In this document: positions 1 through 7,388 of the stretch, one piece after another
How the letters are laid out: every line of letters begins with the position of its first letter
How positions within the stretch are numbered: the stretch's first letter is position 1
From: DASVSE01 sp036399715
Lineage (GTDB): Bacteria; Bacteroidota; Rhodothermia; Rhodothermales; Rubricoccaceae
DNA: 8,573 nucleotides
Assembly (NCBI GenBank): GCA_036399715.1
Contig: DASWMO010000306.1
Coordinates: forward strand, 1-8,573
Reading direction: 5' to 3'
Position numbers and translations under genes: made by a program
Notes under the pieces: generated by a model
The model's input: the letters and a program-made list of their open reading frames with translations, nothing else
What the model was told of the DNA's origin: nothing
The model's database searches: none

Positions 1-1
1 C

Positions 2-277
2 CGCGCCGCCGACGAGAACCCGACCCTCATCGCCGGCATCCGCGGCGTGACCAAGGAGACGATCACCGAGGGCCTCAAGCGCGTCGAGGCCGCCCGCGCC
101 GCCGAGGCCGCCCAGTCCCGCGAGTCCGGCGAGGCGCAGCGGGCCACAAACCTCCGCAACAGCGCCGAGGACCGCCTGCGGGCGCTCGCCACCGAGGTCG
201 CGTCCGTGACCGAGGTCGCCCTCGCCGACACGCCGCAGCTCCGCGAGGTCGCCGGCCTCATGGAGCGCGGCTCCTGA
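2..277 (+). CDS. C-terminal fragment of an unidentified helical protein (5' truncated by window edge)
   Basis: The reading frame is open from the left edge to a TGA at 275-277, giving 91 visible residues. An internal GTG at 47 could be called as a start. However, the codons before it (reading RAADENPTLIAGIRG) have the same G/C-ending usage and continue without a break, so this is more likely the tail of a longer gene. The fragment is rich in Ala, Glu and Arg, with an alternating charged/small pattern (KRVEAARAAEAAQ) that predicts long amphipathic helices, possibly a coiled coil. There is no cysteine, no membrane segment and no catalytic motif. A strong hairpin begins 21 nt after the stop and probably ends its transcript. 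I do not recognise the family and cannot assign a function. Confidence 0.6.
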   Translation, partial: RAADENPTLIAGIRGVTKETITEGLKRVEAARAAEAAQSRESGEAQRATNLRNSAEDRLRALATEVASVTEVALADTPQLREVAGLMERGS

Positions 278-298
278 GCACCCGCCCGCTCCAGGCCC

Positions 299-333
299 GC
301 GCGGCCCCCGGCACCACCCGCCGGGGGCCGCGC
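299..333 (+). terminator. GC-rich hairpin, likely terminator of the upstream gene
   Basis: A perfect 14-bp inverted repeat, 299-312 (GCGCGGCCCCCGGC) against 320-333, encloses a 7-nt loop. It lies 21 nt after the stop of the partial gene and 140 nt before the GWxTD start. No T-tract follows (CCCGTTCGCG), so it is not a canonical intrinsic terminator. U-poor GC hairpins at gene ends are common in very GC-rich genomes. Position and perfection support a transcript-end role, which is inferred. Confidence 0.6.
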
Positions 334-473
334 CCCGTTCGCGCCCGCCCCGCCTCTCGCGCCCGCCAGACGGCCCCGCCACGCAGGGCACCCGGTTGGC
401 CTTGACGGCGTACCCGCGCCCGCCCGACGTTGGGCACTCGCCCGTGCCCCGCCCGTCGGGCGACCCCGAACCC

Positions 474-2885
474 ATGCCCACGCCCCGACCCGCCCTCCGG
501 CTCGCCCTGCTCACGCTCGCGGCACTCGCGGTGCCCGCCGCACAGGCGCAGGCCGGCGCGAGCGCACCCCAGGCCCCCGAAGTCGCCGCGGCCGAGGCCG
601 ACGTCCAGGCCGGCCAGCCCGCCGCCGCCGTCGCCCGCCTCGACGCCTACCTCCTCACCGCCCCCGACGACGCCGAGGCCCAGTACCTCCTCGCCCGCCT
701 CCTCTACCCAGAGGACTCGCCCGTCCGCGACGCCCGCCGAGCCGCCCGCGCCATCGACCGCGCCGTCGCCCTCCAGCCCAACAACGTCCTCTACCTCGTC
801 GCCCAGCTCGAAGGCCAGCGCCTCGAGCGGACCAACATCCTCCTCGACCTCCTCCGCGCCCGCCGCCGCTACGTCATCGCCGAGCGCATCCTCGCCCTCG
901 ACCCCGACAACGCCTACGCCCACGAGGAACTCGGCACCTGGGCCATCCGCGACTACTACCAGTACCGCAACGCCATCGCCCTCCCCGGCCTCGTCTACGA
1001 CGCCCCCGACACCGGCCGCAGCCTCCAGGCCCCCCCCGACGAGAGCCCCAGCGCGGACGTCGCCGTTGAAGGCGAGGGGGTGCTCATCCAGGAGCTCGTG
1101 CGCAGCGCCGATCCGATTGACTTCGAGGACGCCAACGCCGCCTACGCCGACGACCGCTTCGACCTCGACGTGCTCCGCGCCCAGAACGTCGGCGTCGTCA
1201 CCTTCGAGACGCGCGCGCGGCGCGCCTACGACACCGCGACCGAGCACCTCCGCGCCGCCCTCCGGTCGGACCCCCGCCGCCGGTCCGTCTACGACCACGT
1301 CGTCCGCCTCGCCCTCATCTCCGGCCGCTGGGACGACGCCGCGCCGGACCTCCGCGAGATGGACGTCCAGTTCCCCACCGACGGCCGCACCGCCCTCTAC
1401 CTCGGCCTCGCCGCCCAGCGCACCGGCCGCTTCGAGGACGCCGACGCCGCCTTCACCCGCGCCCTCCGCGACCTCCCCGCCGCCGACGCCGCCGTCTTCA
1501 CCGACCTCGCCCTCATCCTCCCGCCCGACGAGGTCCCCGCCTACCGCGCCGACCCCGACGCCTTCGCCCAGCGCTACTGGACGAGCCGCGACCCGCGCTA
1601 CCTCAACACCGTCAACGAGCGCCGGACGGAGCACTACGCCCGCCTCGTCGAGGCCGACCTCCTCTACCGCTCCGACGCCCTCGACCGCCCCGGCTGGACG
1701 ACGGAGCGCGGCCTCCTCCACGTCCGCTTCGGCCCCCCACAGTCCGACGTCATCATCGACGGTGCCTTCGCCCAGGTCGTCGAGGTCTACCAGGGCCTCG
1801 CCGAACTCTTCGGGGCAGCCGACGGCCCCTCAGACGCCGAGCGCAGCGCCAACCGCTTCAACGTCTGGACCTACGCCGACGGCCTGCGCCTCGTCTTCGA
1901 GGACCCCAACCGCAACGGCCAGTTCCGGCTCTACTCGCCGCCCGCCTACGCCTACGGCCTCGCCTCCGCCCGCGACCCCGCCCGGATGGACTTCGTCCAG
2001 ATCGCCCGGAACGCCGTCCGCGAGACGCCCGAACGTTTCACGTTCGCGCCGCCCGGCCGCTCCGTCGAGCTCCCGGCGCGCGTCGCCGCCTTCAAGGGCA
2101 CCGGCGACCGCGCCGACCTCTACCTCACCTACGGCGTCCCGCTCGCCGCCGAGGCCGGCGCCCCCGGCGAAGACGTGGACCTGACGCTCCGGACCGGCAC
2201 CTTCCTCGTCGGCGCCTCGCGCGACGTGCTCGCCGAGCGTCGGCGGACCGTCTACGGCCTCCGCGCGGCCCAGATCGTCCAGTTCGCCGAGACGCGCCTG
2301 TGGACCACGACCGAGCCGCTCGTCGCGCCCGCCGGTCCCAACGAGGTCTCCGTCGAGTTCGAGACCGCCGGCGGCGGCGCCTTCGCCGTCCAGCGCCGGG
2401 CCGTCACCGTGCCGGACTTCCGCCAGCCCGGCCTCCACCTCTCCGATGTCATGCTCGCCTACGACATCGACTCGGGTGGGGCCGTCGCCCCGGGCCGCGT
2501 CGTCCGCGGCGGCGTCGCGGTCCTGCCCGCACCGTGGGGGGTCTTCGAGGCCGGCGCGCCGGTCTTCGTCTACGTCGAGGCCTACGGCCTGACCCTCCAG
2601 AGCGGCCGCTCGGACTTCGAGGTCACGGCCGAACTCGTCCCCCGCGACGCCTCGACCGGCATCCGCCGCCTCGGCCGCCGCATCCTCGGCCGCCGCGAGA
2701 CCGGCGTCGCCTCGACGCTCGAAGCCCAGGGCGCGACGCCCGACGAGACGCAGAGCCTCCGCCTCTCCACCGACGGCCAGCCGCCCGGCCTCTACACGCT
2801 CACCGTGACGGTCCGCGACCGCCTCTCCGGCGAGGCCGCCGAGCGCGAGACGGACCTGCTGCTCGAAGGCGGCTCGACCCCATGA
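474..2885 (+). CDS. Secreted TPR / GWxTD-domain protein
   Basis: The 803-aa product begins with a clear export signal: an Arg-containing start, a hydrophobic core at about 7-22 (ALRLALLTLAALAVP), and an AxA-type cleavage site near residues 25-27. I chose the ATG at 474 for that reason. The frame stays open to a TTG at 396, but that would put a Pro/Arg-rich 26-residue stretch before the signal. TPR-like helix pairs run from about 36 to 340, for example around LDAYLLTAPDDAEAQYLLA and GLAAQRTGRFEDADAAFTRAL. The GWxTD region follows: YWTSRDPRYLNTVNERR, then GWTTERGLLHVRFGPPQ with G407 and W408. Here the usual Asp of the motif is Glu411. The C-terminal part, about 540-803, looks beta-rich. GWxTD proteins are typical of Bacteroidota and relatives and their biochemical role is not established; periplasmic or envelope location is inferred. 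The gene overlaps the next one by ATGA. A weak TTGACG at 402-407 is the only promoter hint. Confidence 0.88.
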   Translation: MPTPRPALRLALLTLAALAVPAAQAQAGASAPQAPEVAAAEADVQAGQPAAAVARLDAYLLTAPDDAEAQYLLARLLYPEDSPVRDARRAARAIDRAVALQPNNVLYLVAQLEGQRLERTNILLDLLRARRRYVIAERILALDPDNAYAHEELGTWAIRDYYQYRNAIALPGLVYDAPDTGRSLQAPPDESPSADVAVEGEGVLIQELVRSADPIDFEDANAAYADDRFDLDVLRAQNVGVVTFETRARRAYDTATEHLRAALRSDPRRRSVYDHVVRLALISGRWDDAAPDLREMDVQFPTDGRTALYLGLAAQRTGRFEDADAAFTRALRDLPAADAAVFTDLALILPPDEVPAYRADPDAFAQRYWTSRDPRYLNTVNERRTEHYARLVEADLLYRSDALDRPGWTTERGLLHVRFGPPQSDVIIDGAFAQVVEVYQGLAELFGAADGPSDAERSANRFNVWTYADGLRLVFEDPNRNGQFRLYSPPAYAYGLASARDPARMDFVQIARNAVRETPERFTFAPPGRSVELPARVAAFKGTGDRADLYLTYGVPLAAEAGAPGEDVDLTLRTGTFLVGASRDVLAERRRTVYGLRAAQIVQFAETRLWTTTEPLVAPAGPNEVSVEFETAGGGAFAVQRRAVTVPDFRQPGLHLSDVMLAYDIDSGGAVAPGRVVRGGVAVLPAPWGVFEAGAPVFVYVEAYGLTLQSGRSDFEVTAELVPRDASTGIRRLGRRILGRRETGVASTLEAQGATPDETQSLRLSTDGQPPGLYTLTVTVRDRLSGEAAERETDLLLEGGSTP

Positions 2886-3298
2886 CCGAACCCGGCGCCC
2901 GAGACGCAGCCCTGATCGCCCTGCGGCCCCTCGTCCCGAGCGCCGACCCGGCGCTCGCCACGACGCCCCACGAGGCGTTCCTCCACGCGACGCTGCGGCC
3001 CGTGCTGAAGCTCCGGAACGACACGCTTCTCGCGCTCGTCGCCGACCACGTGCGCCGGCTCGTCAAGGACTTCGCCCGCTTCGCACCCGACGACCGCCGC
3101 GAGCGCCTCGGCGCCCTCCTGCGCGCCGACAGCCGCCTCAAGAGGACCCTCGTGGGGGCCGTCCTCGGCGTCCTCACGGCCGACGAACTCGCGTTCGTGC
3201 TCGCCCACGAGGCCGAGGTCCGCCGCCGCATCGTCGCCCTCGTCGCCGAGCGCGTCGCAGGGCAGGCGGACGCCGTCGCGCATCGCGTGGTGGGCTAA
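2882..3298 (+). CDS. Small helical protein of unknown function, coupled to the GWxTD gene
   Basis: This 138-aa protein starts at the ATG of an ATGA overlap with the preceding stop, so the two genes are very probably co-translated. The frame extends further upstream only as a shadow inside the GWxTD gene. The protein has no signal peptide or membrane span, and no cysteine or histidine cluster, so it should be cytoplasmic. Predicted helices fill most of it. Conserved-looking stretches are residues 29-52 (PHEAFLHATLRPVLKLRNDT and on), 72-96 (a basic helix pair including LLRADSRLKRTLVGAVLG) and 98-123 (LTADELAFVLAHEAEVRRR). From memory this layout (FLHATLRPVLKLQND-like, later a D-x-x-LK-x-x-L-x-G-x-x-x-G segment) resembles short proteins in Bacteroidota that databases sometimes label 'glyoxalase'. 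I see no glyoxalase metal-binding residues and would not use that name. Confidence 0.82.
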   Translation: MTEPGARDAALIALRPLVPSADPALATTPHEAFLHATLRPVLKLRNDTLLALVADHVRRLVKDFARFAPDDRRERLGALLRADSRLKRTLVGAVLGVLTADELAFVLAHEAEVRRRIVALVAERVAGQADAVAHRVVG

Positions 3299-3346
3299 CG
3301 GACGACCTGACGGTCTGGAGGCGGCTGCGGGAACGGTCAGGCGGGA

Positions 3347-3362
3347 TACCTGTTGGAACAGG
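3347..3362 (+). promoter_or_regulatory. Palindrome and possible -10 element upstream of rutE
   Basis: A perfect inverted repeat, CCTGTT-GG-AACAGG (3349-3362), lies 19 nt before the rutE ATG in an 83-nt gap. A TACCTG that could act as a -10 element (3347-3352) overlaps its left arm. If that is the -10, the palindrome would cover the start site, the expected place for a repressor operator. No convincing -35 is visible. The sequence is seen directly; the operator role is inferred and untested. Confidence 0.3.
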
Positions 3363-3381
3363 CAATCTTCCCTAAACGACC

Positions 3382-4002
3382 ATGGCCTCCTCCGACTCCC
3401 TGCTCAAGATCGACGCCGACGCCCAGGACCTGCTCTTCCGCGAGGCCCGCACGGCCAACGCCTTCACCGACGAGCCCGTCCCCGACGAGACGCTGCGCGC
3501 CGTCTACGACCTCGTGCAATGGGCCCCGACATCCGCCAACGGGCAGCCCCTCCGCGTCCTCGCCGTCCGCTCCGACGATGCGCGCGCCCGCCTGCTGCCG
3601 CACATGAGCGAGGGCAACCGCGCCAAGACGGCGGCGGCTCCACTCGTCCTCGTGATGGCGTCCGATTCGCGCTTCCACGAGCACATGGACCGCATCTTCC
3701 CGCACGCTCCGGGCGCCCGGTCCTGGTTCGAAGGGTCGCCCGAGGCCGACACGGCGCGCGAGGCCGGGGCCGCGATGAACGCCGCGATGCAGACCGCCTA
3801 CTGGACGGTCGGCCTCCGCGCGGCCGGTCTCGCCTGCGGCCCGATGTCGGGCTTCGACACGGCTGGTGTGGATGCCGAGTTTTTCCCTGATGGCCGCTTT
3901 CGCTCCTTCCTGGTCATGAACGTCGGCAAACCTGCCGCTGAGGGCGCCTGGTTCGGCCGTTCGCCACGCCACGCCTACGAGGACGTCGTGCAGACGGTGT
4001 GA
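3382..4002 (+). CDS. rutE: Malonic semialdehyde reductase, RutE/HadB-type nitroreductase family
   Basis: This 206-aa protein has the full length of the RutE family. It follows E. coli RutE closely across conserved blocks: FREARTANAF (19-28), QWAPTSANGQP (46-56), GNRAKTAAAPLVLV (78-91), FPHAPGARSWFEGSP (106-120), MQTAYWTVGLRAAGLACGPMSGFD (136-159) and DAEFFPDG (164-171). The fold binds FMN. In E. coli the enzyme uses NADH to reduce malonic semialdehyde, a toxic uracil-degradation product, to 3-hydroxypropionate. The start ATG at 3382 gives an N-terminus matching family length. No other rut gene is in the window, so here it may detoxify malonic semialdehyde from another source or act on another small aldehyde or enal; that is inference. 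It is convergent with thiC and separated from it by a shared hairpin. A palindrome sits in its leader. Confidence 0.88.
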   Translation: MASSDSLLKIDADAQDLLFREARTANAFTDEPVPDETLRAVYDLVQWAPTSANGQPLRVLAVRSDDARARLLPHMSEGNRAKTAAAPLVLVMASDSRFHEHMDRIFPHAPGARSWFEGSPEADTAREAGAAMNAAMQTAYWTVGLRAAGLACGPMSGFDTAGVDAEFFPDGRFRSFLVMNVGKPAAEGAWFGRSPRHAYEDVVQTV

Positions 4003-4009
4003 GAGACGA

Positions 4010-4044
4010 GCCGCAGCGCCGGAGCATCAGCCCGGCGCTGCGGC
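4010..4044. terminator. Bidirectional hairpin terminator between rutE and thiC
   Basis: A perfect 13-bp inverted repeat, 4010-4022 (GCCGCAGCGCCGG) with 4032-4044, has a 9-nt loop. It begins 7 nt after the rutE stop and ends 12 nt beyond the thiC stop, exactly between convergent genes. The symmetric stem can form in either transcript. Neither side has a T-tract, as with the hairpin at 299-333. Confidence 0.72.
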
Positions 4045-4056
4045 ATCTGGGTCGCG

Positions 4057-5958
<1,902 letters not shown>

Positions 5959-6000
5959 GGCGGCGGTCGGGTCTGGTGGGACACGAAGCCGGAGCGCGGG

Positions 6001-6014
6001 GCGCACGCGTGCGC
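6001..6014 (-). other. Palindrome in the thiC leader, possible expression-platform hairpin
   Basis: GCGCACGCGTGCGC is a perfect 14-nt palindrome located 6 nt past the 3' end of the TPP aptamer and 42 nt before the thiC ATG. It could fold into a short hairpin in the leader RNA and take part in the switch between on and off states. No U-tract follows, so control of translation or a factor-dependent stop seems more likely than intrinsic termination. This is inference; alternating GC palindromes also arise by chance here. Confidence 0.3.
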
Positions 6015-6020
6015 TGCCGC

Positions 6021-6109
6021 GAAGCACTCCCTACGCCGGTACGAGCCGGATCAGGTGCGGAGGGTCTGTCTCAGTCCCGGCGCAGACGCGCCGGGACACC
6101 CCTGGCTTC
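6021..6109 (-). promoter_or_regulatory. TPP (thiamin pyrophosphate) riboswitch, THI element
   Basis: Read on the minus strand, the aptamer opens with GAAGC and AGGGGTGTCCC. It has a perfect 10-bp P3 stem (6097-6088 with 6083-6074) capped by a 4-nt loop, then the invariant CTGAGA (6074-6069) and ACCCT. Next come ACCTGATCC (6056-6048) and the closing GCGTAGGGA (6036-6028). P1 is closed by GAAGC (6109-6105) pairing with GCTTC (6025-6021). These are the conserved sensor helices that bind the pyrimidine and pyrophosphate of TPP. The aptamer ends 62 nt before the thiC ATG, so it should repress thiC when TPP is plentiful. Confidence 0.96.
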
Positions 6110-6114
6110 TGGGG

Positions 6115-6122
6115 CGAAGGTA
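6115..6122 (-). promoter_or_regulatory. Candidate -7/-10 promoter element for thiC
   Basis: On the minus strand 6122-6115 reads TACCTTCG, matching five of the six fixed positions of the Bacteroidota -7 consensus TAnnTTTG. It sits in the 24 nt between the mscS stop and the riboswitch and would place transcription start close to 6109, the first base of P1. I see no matching -33 TTG, so support is moderate. Confidence 0.35.
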
Positions 6123-6133
6123 CGCTCTGGCCC

Positions 6134-7246
6134 TCAGGGGAGCCCGCCGCCCGGCGCCCGCAGGGACGTCCCCAGCGTGAGCCCGGCCTCCTCGACGGAG
6201 TGGAGGAGCCGGAGGAGGAGGCCTTCCCGCGTCGCCAGAAACGCGGACCACGACGTCGCCGAGGACGAGGCCGCCGCGCGCCCCTCGATCTGGCCGTCGC
6301 CGACGCCCGTGAGGTGGACCTCGACCGTCGCGGGCTCGACGTCGGGGTGCGCCGCGAAGGCCTCCCGCGAACGGGCCAGAAAGGCCTCGAGGGCCGCCGT
6401 GGGCGCCGGGGCCAGCGCGAACGTGAACTCGACGAGCCGGGCCGACCGGGCCGAGTAGTTCGTGATGAACGAGGACGTGAACGTCTGGTTGGGGACGCTC
6501 ACGAGCGAGCCGTCGTCCGTGCGGACGCGGGTCGTCCGGAAGCCGACCTCCTCGACGGTTCCGACGAGCCCGTCGACCTCGACCTCGTCGCCGAGCTGGA
6601 ACGGGGAGTCGGTGAAGAGGACGACCGAGCCGAAGAGGTTGGCCACCGAGTCCTGCGCGGCGAGGGCCAGGGCGAGCCCGCCGATCCCGATCCCGGCGAG
6701 GATGCTCGTGACGGAGTACCCGAGGTTCTGGATCACGAAGACGACGCTGAGCACGGCGAGGACCACCTTGAGCGTCTTGCGCAGGAGCGGGACGGCCTGG
6801 TCGTCGATCCGGGTCTCCGTGCGGCCGGCGACCCGGGCTCCGGCGAGGGCCAGCACGTCCACGGCGCGGAAGAACGTCCACACGAGGCCGACCGTGAGCG
6901 CCACGTCGAGCCCCTGCGCCATGAGCACGCGGGTGTTGACGGGCCCGGTGGGGAGGAGGAGCGCGGCGGCGGCGACGCGCCAGAGCAACACCTGCACGAC
7001 GAGCGCGAGCGGCCGGGGCAGCAGCCGCGCGGCCTCGTCGTCCCAGAGGATGCGCGTCTGGCCGGCCCGCCGGCCGAGGTACACGAAGAGGGCCCGGATC
7101 GCGCGCCGGCTGGCGAACCCGGCGAAGACGATGGCGAGCGCGGCGGCGACCCGCCACGGGGCGATCCCCCAGAGGACCGAGCCCCCGGCGAGCGAGAGGT
7201 CATCGAACGGGGTCACGGGGCGGTGGGGCGGGCTCTCCCCGTCCAT
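6134..7246 (-). CDS. MscS-family mechanosensitive ion channel
   Basis: This 370-aa inner-membrane protein should open under membrane tension to release solutes during osmotic downshock. Hydrophobic segments lie at about 27-46, 79-99, 112-137 and 157-176. They are followed by the Gly/Ala-rich pore helix and start of the MscS beta domain: SILAGIGIGGLALALAAQDS (181-200), VANLFGSVVLFTDSPFQLGD (201-220), VGTVEEVGFRTTRVRTDDG (228-246) and VPNQTF (251-256). RIDDQAVPLLRK (147-158) precedes the fourth span, as in many MscS relatives. The cytoplasmic alpha/beta domain fills 265-360. With five predicted spans it is longer than the three-span E. coli MscS (about 286 aa). The ATG at 7244-7246 gives a short polar N-terminus, and no Shine-Dalgarno sequence is visible. 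The stop is 24 nt before the TPP riboswitch of thiC, so read-through into thiC is possible. No functional link to thiamin is evident. Confidence 0.92.
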   Translation of the reverse strand: MDGESPPHRPVTPFDDLSLAGGSVLWGIAPWRVAAALAIVFAGFASRRAIRALFVYLGRRAGQTRILWDDEAARLLPRPLALVVQVLLWRVAAAALLLPTGPVNTRVLMAQGLDVALTVGLVWTFFRAVDVLALAGARVAGRTETRIDDQAVPLLRKTLKVVLAVLSVVFVIQNLGYSVTSILAGIGIGGLALALAAQDSVANLFGSVVLFTDSPFQLGDEVEVDGLVGTVEEVGFRTTRVRTDDGSLVSVPNQTFTSSFITNYSARSARLVEFTFALAPAPTAALEAFLARSREAFAAHPDVEPATVEVHLTGVGDGQIEGRAAASSSATSWSAFLATREGLLLRLLHSVEEAGLTLGTSLRAPGGGLP

Positions 7247-7300
7247 AGCGGACGGACGGCCCGGACCGGTCGCTGCCGCCGGCCCGAATCCGGAGTCGGA

Positions 7301-7328
7301 CCGGGACGACGGCCACGCCGTCGCCCGG
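7301..7328 (-). terminator. Hairpin in the gap between the TlpA-like gene and mscS
   Basis: CCGGG plus CGACGG (7301-7312, with one bulged A at 7306) pairs with CCGTCG plus CCCGG (7318-7328), giving 11 bp around a 5-nt loop. It lies about 43 nt after the TlpA-like stop on the minus strand and before the mscS start. No U-tract follows. It could be a second terminator or part of the mscS leader. Confidence 0.35.
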
Positions 7329-7350
7329 CCCAGGCGTCTGCCCGACCCGT

Positions 7351-7388
7351 GCGCCGGTCGGGGTGCCGGCTCACCCTCCGACCGGCGC
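7351..7388 (-). terminator. Hairpin spanning the stop codon of the TlpA-like gene
   Basis: GCGCCGGTCG (7351-7360) pairs with 7379-7388, and GGGTG (7361-7365) pairs with CACCC (7372-7376). This makes 15 bp with a 2-nt bulge and a 6-nt loop. The TGA stop (7371-7373) lies within the structure. There is no U-tract on the minus strand beyond 7351. A transcript-end role, for termination or 3' protection, is inferred from position. Confidence 0.45.

Noticed and set aside
339..367. 11-bp direct repeat TCGCGCCCGCC at 339-349 and 357-367
   Set aside because: There are only two short copies in a stretch made almost entirely of G and C, where such repeats are expected by chance, and no third copy or protein-binding context is seen.
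396..473. TTG at 396 as start of the GWxTD gene
   Set aside because: It would add 26 Pro/Arg-rich residues ahead of an otherwise well-formed signal peptide; the ATG at 474 puts the signal at the N-terminus.
258..1721. 487-codon open frame antisense to the GWxTD gene
   Set aside because: Its Val/Gly/Glu-rich translation is the expected mirror of a gene with C-ending codons in a very GC-rich genome, and it has no domain. The sense strand carries a signal peptide, TPRs and a GWxTD motif.
3306..3341. CCTGAC/GTCAGG inverted repeat after the 138-aa gene as a terminator
   Set aside because: Six base pairs around a 24-nt loop with no T-tract is too weak to call.
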